The position numbers were made by a program, and so were the translations under genes. Below, in pieces: positions 17,030-24,991 of a DNA stretch of 26,583 nt (positions are counted from its first letter, which is position 1; each line of letters starts with the position of its first letter). The DNA is from Pseudomonadota bacterium (GTDB taxonomy: Bacteria > Pseudomonadota > Gammaproteobacteria > Burkholderiales > Gallionellaceae): NCBI GenBank assembly GCA_021781695.1, contig JAJXWG010000004.1, positions 1-26,583 on the forward strand. Direction: 5' to 3'. The notes beneath the pieces are model-generated. The model had not been told where the DNA came from. It did no database searches and saw nothing but the letters and a program-made list of their open reading frames with translations.

Positions 17030-17076
17030 GTGGGTTTTCCATAGTTTCAGCGTGGCCTTTCAGGTTGGAAAGCTGG

Positions 17077-17105
17077 TTGATGTATTCTAGGGTGTGCGGC
17101 ATAAT
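17077..17105 (+). promoter_or_regulatory. Sigma70-type promoter of tkt and the downstream carbon genes
   Basis: TTGATG (17077-17082), a 17-nt spacer and CATAAT (17100-17105) match the consensus at 4 of 6 and 5 of 6 positions. It lies about 65 nt before the tkt ATG, which has a strong AAGGAG ribosome site (17158-17163). No terminator is seen between the NtrX-like gene and this promoter. Confidence 0.6.
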
Positions 17106-17170
17106 CTTGAAATTAGCAAATTTGGAATTAAACATAAACCCATCCTCAGGATGTTAGAAGGAGTCAGTAA

Positions 17171-19186
17171 ATGACAGCAAATCGCAACATTACCCCACCG
17201 AAATATAATGACATAACCGGTGCAATTCGCATGCTGGCCGTCGATGCTGTGCAGAAAGCGAACTCGGGCCATCCGGGGGCGCCTATGGGTATGGCAGAAA
17301 TTGCCGACGTATTGTGGAACCGTCATTTGCGTCATAATCCGGCTAACCCGAAGTGGCCCAATCGCGATCGCTTCATGATGTCCAATGGTCACGGCTCGAT
17401 GCTGGTTTATGCTTTGCTGCATCTGTCAGGCTATGATCTGCCGATCGAAGAATTGAAGCGTTTCCGCCAGATGCACTCCAAGACGCCAGGGCATCCGGAA
17501 TACGGATATACGCCCGGCGTGGAAACGACCGGCGGACCTTTGGGGCAGGGCATCACCAATGCAGTGGGCATGGCCATGGCGGAAAAATTGCTGGCGGCCG
17601 AATTCAACAAGCCCGGCCATGAAATCGTCGATCATCACACATATGTTTTCATGGGCGACGGTTGCATGATGGAAGGCATTTCCCATGAGGCCTGTGCGCT
17701 GGCCGGAACCTGGGGCCTTGGCAAGCTGATGGCTTTCTGGGATGACAATGAGATTTCGATCGACGGCCATACCAATGGCTGGTTCACCGACGATACTGCA
17801 AAACGTTTCGAGGCATATGGCTGGCATGTGATTGCCGATGTTCAGGGGCACGACCCTGTTGCCATCGATGCGGCGATTCGCGCTGGCCACGCTGTGACCG
17901 ACAAGCCGACCCTGATCTGCTGCAAGACCATCATCGGTGCCGGCTCTCCAAACAAGGAAGGCACACACGATGTGCATGGCGCTGCATTGGGCGATGCAGA
18001 AGTGGCTGCAACCCGTGCGCACATAGGCTGGAACTACCCTCCTTTTGAAATTCCTACTCATGTATATGAAGCATGGGATGCGCGTACAAGAGGCGCGGGG
18101 TTGGAGAAGTTGTGGAACAACAAGTTTGCCGAATATCGCGCAGCATACCCTGTTGAGGCTGTCGAATTTGAGCGCCGCATCAAGGGCGAATTGCCTGCCA
18201 ATTGGGCTCAGCATGCGGCTGCCGCAATTGCTCAAATCAACGAAAAGGGAGAAACCATTGCAACCCGCAAAGCCTCTCAAAACGCGATCAATGTGTTAGC
18301 ACCTGTTCTGCCGGAATTCTTGGGTGGTTCTGCTGACCTGACGGGTTCTAACCTGACCAATTGGACAGGCTGCAAACATGTTCACGGCAAGACAACGGGC
18401 AACTACATCAGCTATGGCGTGCGCGAGTTTGGCATGTCGCACATCATGAACGGCATGGCGCTGCATGGCGGATTGCTGCCCTTTGGCGGAACGTTCCTGA
18501 TGTTCTCTGAATATGCGCGCAATGCACTGCGTATGGCAGCGCTGATGAAGCAGCGAGTGATTTTTGTGTTCACCCATGACTCCATCGGTCTGGGCGAAGA
18601 TGGCCCGACTCACCAACCCGTTGAGCAAACCGCTACTCTGCGCCATATACCGAACATGGATGTATGGCGTCCATGTGACACGGTTGAATCCATCGTGTGC
18701 TGGGTAGCGGCTGTTGAACGCAATGAGGGCCCGACCAGTTTGATCTTCAGTCGCCAGAACTTGGCATTCCAGAAACGCGATGCTCAGCAGATCGCCAGCA
18801 TTCGCAAGGGCGCTTATGTCTTGTCTGAAGCGGCTGGCGGCAAGCCTCAGGCGGTGATCATTGCGACAGGTTCGGAGGTGACATTGGCGGTGGATGCGCA
18901 AAAAATGCTTGCAGCAGAGGGTATCAACGTGCGCGTTGTATCCATGCCCTCGACGACCGTTTTCGACAAGCAGGACCAGGCTTACAGGGACAGCGTGTTG
19001 CCGCGCGGCGTGAATCGTGTCGCAGTTGAAGCGGGCGTGACAGGTGGCTGGTATAAATACGTCGGCCTTGAGGGAGCTGTTGTGGGTATGGATTGCTTCG
19101 GCGAGTCAGCCCCGGCACCAGAGTTGTTCAAGCACTTCGGTTTCACGGCTGAAAACGTCGCAAAGAAAGTTAAGAGCGTTTTATAG
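17171..19186 (+). CDS. tkt: Transketolase
   Basis: The 671-residue thiamine diphosphate enzyme moves two-carbon units between sugar phosphates in the pentose phosphate and Calvin cycles. The N-terminal pyrophosphate domain shows NSGHPGAPMG (31-40, His34) and the Mg2+/ThDP motif GDGCMMEG (162-169) ending at Asn193 in DDNEIS. The pyrimidine domain has FTHDSIGLGEDGPTHQP, containing the catalytic Glu/His region. The length is that of bacterial TktA. A strong AAGGAG lies 7 nt before ATG 17171. It heads the tkt-gap-pgk-pyk-fba cluster with a promoter at 17077, and a long palindrome separates it from gap. The large open frame on the opposite strand is a product of codon bias. Confidence 0.97.
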   Translation: MTANRNITPPKYNDITGAIRMLAVDAVQKANSGHPGAPMGMAEIADVLWNRHLRHNPANPKWPNRDRFMMSNGHGSMLVYALLHLSGYDLPIEELKRFRQMHSKTPGHPEYGYTPGVETTGGPLGQGITNAVGMAMAEKLLAAEFNKPGHEIVDHHTYVFMGDGCMMEGISHEACALAGTWGLGKLMAFWDDNEISIDGHTNGWFTDDTAKRFEAYGWHVIADVQGHDPVAIDAAIRAGHAVTDKPTLICCKTIIGAGSPNKEGTHDVHGAALGDAEVAATRAHIGWNYPPFEIPTHVYEAWDARTRGAGLEKLWNNKFAEYRAAYPVEAVEFERRIKGELPANWAQHAAAAIAQINEKGETIATRKASQNAINVLAPVLPEFLGGSADLTGSNLTNWTGCKHVHGKTTGNYISYGVREFGMSHIMNGMALHGGLLPFGGTFLMFSEYARNALRMAALMKQRVIFVFTHDSIGLGEDGPTHQPVEQTATLRHIPNMDVWRPCDTVESIVCWVAAVERNEGPTSLIFSRQNLAFQKRDAQQIASIRKGAYVLSEAAGGKPQAVIIATGSEVTLAVDAQKMLAAEGINVRVVSMPSTTVFDKQDQAYRDSVLPRGVNRVAVEAGVTGGWYKYVGLEGAVVGMDCFGESAPAPELFKHFGFTAENVAKKVKSVL

Positions 19187-19195
19187 TTTGACGAT

Positions 19196-19236
19196 GTTTT
19201 GGTTCGGTATTGCTTTAAGCAATACCGAACCAAAAC
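19196..19236. repeat. 41-nt perfect palindrome between tkt and gap
   Basis: Arms 19196-19215 and 19217-19236 are perfect 20-bp inverted repeats around a single base at 19216. The left arm reads GTTTTGGTTCGGTATTGCTT. As RNA it would fold into about an 18-bp stem with a 5-nt loop. No T-tract follows on either strand, so it is not a standard intrinsic terminator. It begins 9 nt after the tkt stop and ends 62 nt before the gap start. It could protect or set the 3' end of tkt mRNA, or be a binding site. Confidence 0.9.
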
Positions 19237-19298
19237 GGTAAAAAAAGTTCAGGCATAACAATGCAGATCTAAATTTAAAATAAGACGGGGAGATAAAA

Positions 19299-20297
19299 AT
19301 GGCAATTAAAGTTGGTATCAATGGTTTTGGCCGTATCGGCCGCATGGTTTTCCGCGCAGCAGCGAAGGATTTTCCGGAAATCGAAGTCGTGGCGATCAAC
19401 GACTTGCTGGAGCCGGATTATCTGGCGTACATGCTGAGATATGATTCGGTTCACGGTCGTTTCCACGGGGATATTGGCGTTAAAGGGAATAATCTGGTGG
19501 TCAATGGCAAGGAAATTCGCCTGACTGCTGAACGCGATCCTGCAAACCTGAAGTGGAACGAGGCGGGCGTGGATATCGTGATCGAATGCACGGGTTTTTT
19601 CCTGACCAAGGAGTCCTGCCAGGCGCATATCAACGCGGGTGCCAAGAAGGTTATCCAGTCGGCTCCCAGCAAGGATGACACCCCGATGTTCGTGTACGGC
19701 GTGAATCACGACACCTACAAGGGCGAGGCGATAGTATCGGCAGCTTCCTGCACCACCAATGCGCTGGCGCCCGTTGCCAAGGTGCTGAATGACACCTTCG
19801 GCATCAAGCGCGGTCTGATGACGACTGTGCATGCGGCAACAGCAACACAAAAGACGGTTGACGGTCCTTCCAACAAAGACTGGCGCGGTGGCCGCGGTAT
19901 TCTGGAAAATATCATTCCATCGTCGACTGGTGCTGCCAAAGCGGTGGGTGTGGTGATTCCGGCGCTGAACAAGAAACTGACCGGCATGGCTTTCCGAGTG
20001 CCAACCTCCGACGTGTCGGTGGTCGACCTGACTTGCGAGTTGAACAATGCGGCGACGTATGACCAGATCTGCGAGGCAATGAAGGCGGCCTCGGAAGCGG
20101 GTCCACTGAAAGGCGTGCTGGGTTATACGACTGAAAAAGTGGTTTCCACGGATTTCCGTGGCTACACTTGCCCGTCAGTGTTTGACGCAGAAGCGGGTAT
20201 CGCACTCGATCCAACCTTCGTCAAGGTGGTTGCCTGGTATGACAACGAATACGGTTATACCTGCAACCTGATGCGCATGGTTCGTCATATTGCGTAA
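19299..20297 (+). CDS. gap: Glyceraldehyde-3-phosphate dehydrogenase, type I
   Basis: The 332-residue enzyme interconverts glyceraldehyde 3-phosphate and 1,3-bisphosphoglycerate in the cytoplasm. The N-terminal GINGFGRIGR (6-15) is the nucleotide-binding loop. Asp35 in AINDLLEP points to NAD preference. The catalytic Cys151 lies in SCTTN and His178 is its partner. The pattern WRGGRG and the SSTGAAKAVG phosphate loop resemble E. coli GapA more than the NADP-using plastid form. GGGGAG lies before ATG 19299. A hairpin with a short T-run follows the stop codon. In this cluster it can serve both glycolysis and the reductive direction of the Calvin cycle. Confidence 0.97.
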   Translation: MAIKVGINGFGRIGRMVFRAAAKDFPEIEVVAINDLLEPDYLAYMLRYDSVHGRFHGDIGVKGNNLVVNGKEIRLTAERDPANLKWNEAGVDIVIECTGFFLTKESCQAHINAGAKKVIQSAPSKDDTPMFVYGVNHDTYKGEAIVSAASCTTNALAPVAKVLNDTFGIKRGLMTTVHAATATQKTVDGPSNKDWRGGRGILENIIPSSTGAAKAVGVVIPALNKKLTGMAFRVPTSDVSVVDLTCELNNAATYDQICEAMKAASEAGPLKGVLGYTTEKVVSTDFRGYTCPSVFDAEAGIALDPTFVKVVAWYDNEYGYTCNLMRMVRHIA

Positions 20298-20302
20298 CTC
20301 AC

Positions 20303-20330
20303 AAAGGGCTGGCATCGCGCCGGCCCTTTT
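20303..20330 (+). terminator. Probable Rho-independent terminator after gap
   Basis: Arms AAAGGGCTGGC (20303-20313) and GCCGGCCCTTT (20319-20329) pair over 11 positions, one as G-T, around a 5-nt loop. Four T run from 20327. The short T-tract suggests partial termination, so gap transcripts would outnumber pgk ones. Confidence 0.65.
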
Positions 20331-20359
20331 GATTCACAGTTAGATTCAAAGGGAAAACA

Positions 20360-21556
20360 ATGTCCGTTATTAAAATGACCGATCTGGATCTCAAGGGCAA
20401 GCGCGTCTTGATCCGTTCCGACCTGAATGTGCCAGTCAAAGATGGCAAGGTGACCTCCGATGCGCGCATCACTGCCTCGATGGCCACGATCAATGCAGCG
20501 CTGAAATCGGGAGCGCGCGTAATGGTGACTTCACACCTGGGGCGTCCGGTTGAAGGCGAGTATTCAGAAGAAAACTCTCTCAGGCCAGTTGCAGATGTGA
20601 TCGCCAACAAACTGGGCAAGCCCGTGCGTCTGATTCGAGACTGGATAGACGGTGGTTTTGACGTTGCCGAGGGCGAGCTGGTGCTGCTTGAAAATTGCCG
20701 CTTCAACAAGGGAGAGAAGAAAAGCGCCGACGACCTTGCGAAAAAATACGCGGCTCTTTGCGATGTATTCGTGATGGATGCATTCGGCACGGCACACCGC
20801 GCAGAAGCTTCGACTCACGGTGTGGCGAAATTTGCGCCTTTAGCTGCTGCCGGCATTTTGCTCACCGAAGAACTGGATGCGCTGACCAAGGCATTGCTTG
20901 AACCGGCGCGCCCCATGGTTGCCATCGTTGGCGGATCAAAGGTGTCCACCAAGCTGACCGTGCTGGAATCTCTCTCGGAAAAATGCGAACAACTGGTGGT
21001 TGGCGGAGGTATTGCCAACACATTCCTGAAGGCGACAGGCCATCCGGTGGGAAAATCGCTGTGCGAAAACGATCTGGTTCCAACAGCGCAGGCGCTGATC
21101 GCGAAAATGAGCGCGCGCGGTGCGATGATCCCCATCGCAACAGATGTGGTGGTGGGAAAGGAAGCTCCCTTTGTTGCCGGCAATGAAAATACTCCGGGCA
21201 TTCTGAAGTCGGCCGATGATGTGGCTGAAGACGAGATGATTTTTGATATCGGCCCCAAGTCTGCGCAGGAAATTGCCGACATCATCATGAAAGCCGGAAC
21301 AGTGGTCTGGAACGGTCCGGTCGGCGTATTTGAATTCGACCAGTTCGGTGAGGGTACCAGGACAATAGCTAAAGCGATCGCCGAGACCAAGGCTTTTACG
21401 CTGGCAGGTGGCGGAGACACGATAGCGGCAATTCAGAAATACGATATCTATGACAAAGTGTCATATATTTCGACAGCGGGCGGCGCATTCCTCGAATTCC
21501 TCGAAGGCAAGACTTTGCCGGCGGTAGCGATTCTTGAAGAGCGCGCAAAAAAATAA
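20360..21556 (+). CDS. pgk: Phosphoglycerate kinase
   Basis: The 398-residue monomeric enzyme transfers phosphate between 1,3-bisphosphoglycerate and ADP. The N-terminal domain has RVLIRSDLNVPVKDG and TSHLGRP, which bind the triose substrate. The C-terminal nucleotide domain has VAIVGGSKVSTK and a GGGDTIAAI loop near the end. Length and motifs are ordinary. It starts 62 nt after gap, downstream of the gap terminator, with AAAGGGA 5 nt before ATG 20360. Pyk follows 15 nt later. Confidence 0.97.
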   Translation: MSVIKMTDLDLKGKRVLIRSDLNVPVKDGKVTSDARITASMATINAALKSGARVMVTSHLGRPVEGEYSEENSLRPVADVIANKLGKPVRLIRDWIDGGFDVAEGELVLLENCRFNKGEKKSADDLAKKYAALCDVFVMDAFGTAHRAEASTHGVAKFAPLAAAGILLTEELDALTKALLEPARPMVAIVGGSKVSTKLTVLESLSEKCEQLVVGGGIANTFLKATGHPVGKSLCENDLVPTAQALIAKMSARGAMIPIATDVVVGKEAPFVAGNENTPGILKSADDVAEDEMIFDIGPKSAQEIADIIMKAGTVVWNGPVGVFEFDQFGEGTRTIAKAIAETKAFTLAGGGDTIAAIQKYDIYDKVSYISTAGGAFLEFLEGKTLPAVAILEERAKK

Positions 21557-21571
21557 TCAATCGGGAATCTC

Positions 21572-23020
21572 ATGCTGCGTAGAACAAAAATTGTAGCAAC
21601 ACTGGGGCCGGCCTCCAACGATCAGAAAGTGCTCGAACAAATGATCCGGGCCGGCGTCGACCTGGTGCGCATGAATTTTTCACATGGCTCTGCTCAGGAC
21701 CATATGAATCGAGCTGAAACTGTGCGTACAGCAGCGAAGGCTGTGGGCCGTACAGTAGGCATCCTGGCGGATTTACAGGGCCCCAAGATACGCGTCGGCA
21801 AATTTGAGAACCAGAAGATCACGCTGAACAAGGGTGATACTTTTGTGCTTGATGCGGCGCAGGAGAGTCTGGGTAATCAGCAAAGCGTGGGTTTGGACTA
21901 CAAGGAATTGCCCAATGATGTCTGCGCAGGCTCGGTATTGCTGCTCAACGATGGCATGTTGGAATTCGACGTGGTCGAAGTAAACGGATCCAAGGTAATA
22001 TGCAAAGTCGTGCGCGGCGGTGTGCTGTCCAACAACAAAGGAATCAATCGCAAGGGGGGGGGCCTGACTGCACCCGCACTGACTGAAAAGGATATGGAAG
22101 ACATCAAGACGGCGGCCCTGATCAAGGCTGATTACCTGGCGATTTCCTTTCCCCGCAGTGGCGACGACATGCGCTTTGCACGCAAGCTGATGCATGAAGC
22201 AGGAGGACAGAGTCTGCTGATGGCCAAGATCGAACGCGCGGAAGCAATTCCGGCGCTGGCGGATATCATAGATGCATCCGATGCGATAATGGTTGCGCGC
22301 GGCGACCTGAGCGTTGAAGTCGGGGATGCAGCGGTGCCGGGTTTGCAAAAGCGCATGATTAAGATGGCAAGGGCAAAAAACCGCCTGGTGATCACGGCCA
22401 CGCAGATGATGGAATCGATGATCAACAATCCAATTCCGACGCGCGCAGAAGTGTCAGACGTGGCCAATGCGGTGCTGGATGGCACGGATGCGGTCATGCT
22501 TTCTGCAGAGACAGCTGTCGGCGATTATCCAGTGGAAACCATAGAGGCAATGGCGCGCATCTGTTTGAATGCGGAGCACCATACGGAAGATCGTGACATC
22601 GACCGTCGCGGCGTGGGGCAAAAATTCACCCGCATAGACCAGTCGATTGCGATGTCTGCGTTGTTTGCCGCATCGCATTTCAACGTGAAGGCGATCGTTG
22701 CGCTGACGCAGTCTGGATCGACTGCTCTGTGGATGTCTCGCGTGAATGCCGGTGTGCCCATTTTTGCGATCACACCGGTCGAGCAAACCCTGACTAAGGT
22801 CACCCTGTTCAGCGGTGTGCATCCGGTCTATTTCCCGAGCAGAGGCGGCAATCAGCCTGCGCAGGAACTGATAGACGCGGAGCAGAAGCTGGTTGAACTG
22901 GGTTATGTCAAGGACGGTGATCTTGTTGTGGTGACTGTAGGCGAAGCCGTCGGTAAATCTGGTCATACCAATACCATGAAAATCGTCAGGGTAGGCGATC
23001 ATCACAAGAACAGCATTTAA
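21572..23020 (+). CDS. pyk: Pyruvate kinase
   Basis: The 482-residue enzyme makes pyruvate and ATP from phosphoenolpyruvate. It starts LRRTKIVATLGPAS, close to the E. coli PykA type, then MNFSHGS, LADLQGPKIRVG, the B-domain, ARGDLSVEVG and the TATQMMESMI signature. The C-terminal allosteric domain is complete. The RBS (GGGA) ahead of ATG 21572 is weak. The gene contains a run of nine G at 22054-22062 encoding part of KGGGL; a one-base change here would break the frame. Its place between pgk and fba ties an irreversible glycolytic step to genes shared with the Calvin cycle. Confidence 0.97.
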   Translation: MLRRTKIVATLGPASNDQKVLEQMIRAGVDLVRMNFSHGSAQDHMNRAETVRTAAKAVGRTVGILADLQGPKIRVGKFENQKITLNKGDTFVLDAAQESLGNQQSVGLDYKELPNDVCAGSVLLLNDGMLEFDVVEVNGSKVICKVVRGGVLSNNKGINRKGGGLTAPALTEKDMEDIKTAALIKADYLAISFPRSGDDMRFARKLMHEAGGQSLLMAKIERAEAIPALADIIDASDAIMVARGDLSVEVGDAAVPGLQKRMIKMARAKNRLVITATQMMESMINNPIPTRAEVSDVANAVLDGTDAVMLSAETAVGDYPVETIEAMARICLNAEHHTEDRDIDRRGVGQKFTRIDQSIAMSALFAASHFNVKAIVALTQSGSTALWMSRVNAGVPIFAITPVEQTLTKVTLFSGVHPVYFPSRGGNQPAQELIDAEQKLVELGYVKDGDLVVVTVGEAVGKSGHTNTMKIVRVGDHHKNSI

Positions 23021-23028
23021 ACGTTATA

Positions 23029-23043
23029 CTGTCTTTCAGACAG
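23029..23043 (+). repeat. Short hairpin between pyk and fba
   Basis: CTGTCT and AGACAG form a perfect 6-bp stem around a TTC loop, 8 nt after the pyk stop codon. No T-tract follows, so termination is unlikely. It may stabilise or separate the two messages. Confidence 0.45.
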
Positions 23044-23083
23044 GTGCTTATGGATTTGTAATTTAGATAATCAGGAGAAAAAA

Positions 23084-24148
23084 ATGGCATTAGTATCTTT
23101 GCGTCAACTACTCGACCATGCAGCCGAAAACGGCTATGGTCTGCCCGCATTCAACGTGAACAATCTGGAACAGGTCAAGGCCATCATGGAAGCGGCTGAT
23201 GAATGCAACAGCCCGGTCATCATGCAGGGTTCGGCTGGCGCGCGCAAATATGCAGGCGAGCCTTTCCTGCGCCACCTGATCGAGGCTGCAGTCGAGATGT
23301 ATCCTCACATCCCTGTCGTGATGCACCAGGATCACGGTGCTTCGCCCGCCGTTTGTATCAACGCGATAAAGTCCGGTTTTTCCAGCGTGATGATGGACGG
23401 CTCGCTGATGACTGACGGTAAGACGCCTTCTAGCTTCGAATACAACGTCAACGTTTCCCGCCAAGTGGTAGAAATGTCCCATGCAGTGGGCGTTTCGGTC
23501 GAAGGCGAGCTGGGTTGCCTGGGTTCGCTGGAATCCGGTCACGGCGAAAAGGAAGACGGCCACGGTGCGGAAGGGGTGCTGAGCCACGACCAGCTGTTGA
23601 CTGACCCTGAAGAGGCAGCCGATTTTGTGCGCAAAACCGGCGTTGATGCGCTGGCCATCGCGATTGGCACTTCGCACGGTGCATACAAGTTCACCAAGCC
23701 GCCCACAGGCGAGACGCTGGCGATCAGCCGCATAAAGGAAATTCATGCGCGCATACCCAACACGCACCTGGTGATGCACGGCTCCTCTTCCGTTCCTCAG
23801 GAGTGGCTGGAGATCATCAACAAGTTTGGCGGCGCGATGCCACAGACCTATGGCGTACCTGTCTCCGAGATCGTAGAAGGCATCAAGCACGGTGTCCGCA
23901 AGGTGAACATCGACACCGACCTGCGCATGGCATCAACAGGCGCTACTCGCCGTTATCTCGCAGAGAACCCCAAGGATTTCGATCCGCGCAAATTCCTGGC
24001 GGAAACCACAAAGGCAATGAAAGCCATCTGCAAGGCAAGATACGAAGCATTTGGCAGCGCAGGTCAGGCGGGCAAGATCAAGCCGCTCTCGCTGGAAGTC
24101 ATGGCAGCCCGCTACGCCAAGGGTGAGCTGAACGCTATCGTCAAATAA
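23084..24148 (+). CDS. fba: Fructose-bisphosphate aldolase class II, Calvin-cycle type
   Basis: The 354-residue zinc enzyme joins or splits fructose 1,6-bisphosphate. In Calvin-cycle types it also makes sedoheptulose 1,7-bisphosphate. Seen are PAFNVNNLEQ (21-30), MHQDHG with Asp83 and His84 (zinc site), a VEGELGCLG segment, GTSHGAYKF and the HGSSSVP motif. The NIDTDLRMA stretch near residue 285 and the 354-residue length match the CbbA/Fba form of chemoautotrophs better than the short FbaA/GatY forms. AGGAG is 7 nt before ATG 23084, and the gap to pyk (63 nt) holds a small hairpin but no clear promoter. A strong terminator follows. Confidence 0.95.
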   Translation: MALVSLRQLLDHAAENGYGLPAFNVNNLEQVKAIMEAADECNSPVIMQGSAGARKYAGEPFLRHLIEAAVEMYPHIPVVMHQDHGASPAVCINAIKSGFSSVMMDGSLMTDGKTPSSFEYNVNVSRQVVEMSHAVGVSVEGELGCLGSLESGHGEKEDGHGAEGVLSHDQLLTDPEEAADFVRKTGVDALAIAIGTSHGAYKFTKPPTGETLAISRIKEIHARIPNTHLVMHGSSSVPQEWLEIINKFGGAMPQTYGVPVSEIVEGIKHGVRKVNIDTDLRMASTGATRRYLAENPKDFDPRKFLAETTKAMKAICKARYEAFGSAGQAGKIKPLSLEVMAARYAKGELNAIVK

Positions 24149-24169
24149 TACGTTATTACTGACTCAAAG

Positions 24170-24198
24170 AATGGCCGCTTTATGCGGCCATTTTTTTT
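24170..24198 (+). terminator. Rho-independent terminator after fba
   Basis: AATGGCCGC (24170-24178) and GCGGCCATT (24184-24192) form a perfect 9-bp stem around a 5-nt loop, with eight T at 24191-24198. It ends the tkt-fba cluster and isolates it from the two-component genes. Confidence 0.93.
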
Positions 24199-24253
24199 GA
24201 ATGAAGGCTGAATCAGCTATATCCCATCGAGAATTCTGGCGTGTCCTGTCATC

Positions 24254-24299
24254 TTAACGTAATAAATTCAGGTTAAAGTTTTCAAAGATACACTATAAC
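24254..24299 (+). promoter_or_regulatory. Candidate promoter and operator of the two-component operon
   Basis: A -10-like TATAAC (24294-24299) lies 32 nt before the regulator ATG. No good -35 is spaced correctly; GGTTAA or GTTAAA are the best available. Just upstream, TTAAC (24254-24258) and GTTAA (24272-24276) form a perfect dyad with a 13-nt spacer. A weak -35 with a nearby dyad would suit an activated, possibly self-regulated promoter. Confidence 0.3.
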
Positions 24300-24331
24300 T
24301 CAATGCCCCGCGTTGCAAGAATTAACTCGAC

Positions 24332-24991
24332 ATGAACAGCGTAATGCTTGTAGAAGATGATGCCATGCTGGGCCAGAGCCTGGTCAGGGCACTTAACGAT
24401 GCGGGCATGACGGTTGACTGGAGCCGCGATGGCAATGAAGGTCAGAAAGCCATTGAGAACGGCAATTACTCACTGGTGTTGCTCGATCTGGGGCTACCCG
24501 GAAAGACAGGACTGGAAATTCTGAAAGCGATGCGTAAATGCGGCAATCGCACACCTACTTTTATCATTACTGCAAGAGAACAAATAGAAGATCTTGAAGC
24601 GGGTCTTGACATGGGCGGGGATGATTATCTCATCAAACCCTTCAGTTTCAATGAGTTGTTGGCAAGAATTCGAAGAATATCTCGCTGGCAATATGATGAC
24701 ACCACGATCAGCAACGGCGAAATCACGCTGGATATTGCCGGCTACAAAGCTACTTACCGTGGGGTGTCACAGTTACTTTCGGTCAAGGAGCTGGCGCTGA
24801 TGAATGCATTCCTGAAGCAGCCGGGCATGATACTTTCACGCAGCCAGCTTGAAAAACATCTGTATGGATGGATAGATGAAGTCGACAGCAATGTGGTCGA
24901 TGTGCTGATACACGGGCTGCGCAAAAAATTCGATAGCGAGATTATCCGCAACGTGCGCGGCATCGGCTGGATGGTCGTCAAGCACACTTGA
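24332..24991 (+). CDS. OmpR-family response regulator, PmrA/QseB-like
   Basis: The 219-residue regulator has a receiver domain (1-115) with Asp9/Asp10, phospho-acceptor Asp52 in LLDLGLPG, Thr80 and Lys102. A winged-helix DNA-binding domain follows (about 125-217) with the recognition region SNVVDVLIHGLRKKF. The LVEDD start and the VDVLIHGLRKKF style place it in the PmrA/QseB branch. It is followed with a 1-nt overlap (TGATG) by its kinase gene. A PmrA-box-like repeat lies downstream of the pair, before the next gene, which supports this assignment. No strong ribosome site precedes ATG 24332. The name PmrA or QseB cannot be settled from sequence alone. Confidence 0.92.
   Translation: MNSVMLVEDDAMLGQSLVRALNDAGMTVDWSRDGNEGQKAIENGNYSLVLLDLGLPGKTGLEILKAMRKCGNRTPTFIITAREQIEDLEAGLDMGGDDYLIKPFSFNELLARIRRISRWQYDDTTISNGEITLDIAGYKATYRGVSQLLSVKELALMNAFLKQPGMILSRSQLEKHLYGWIDEVDSNVVDVLIHGLRKKFDSEIIRNVRGIGWMVVKHT

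Noticed and set aside
17030..17076. Terminator after the NtrX-like gene
   Set aside because: Only a 5-bp CTTTC/GAAAG stem without a T-tract is seen.
17426..18280. 284-codon open frame on the minus strand
   Set aside because: It lies wholly opposite conserved tkt coding sequence and its translation has no domain pattern; it arises from codon bias.
19187..19298. A promoter for gap
   Set aside because: A TAAAAT-like -10 is present in the AT-rich leader, but no -35 at a usable distance.
23108..23890. 260-codon open frame on the minus strand
   Set aside because: It is antisense to fba across the conserved active-site region and has no recognisable domain or ribosome site.
24261..24277. PmrA-like box before the response regulator
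   Set aside because: At 5-nt spacing the half-sites AATAAA and GTTAAA fit YTTAAK poorly; only a TTAAC/GTTAA dyad with a 13-nt spacer is real.
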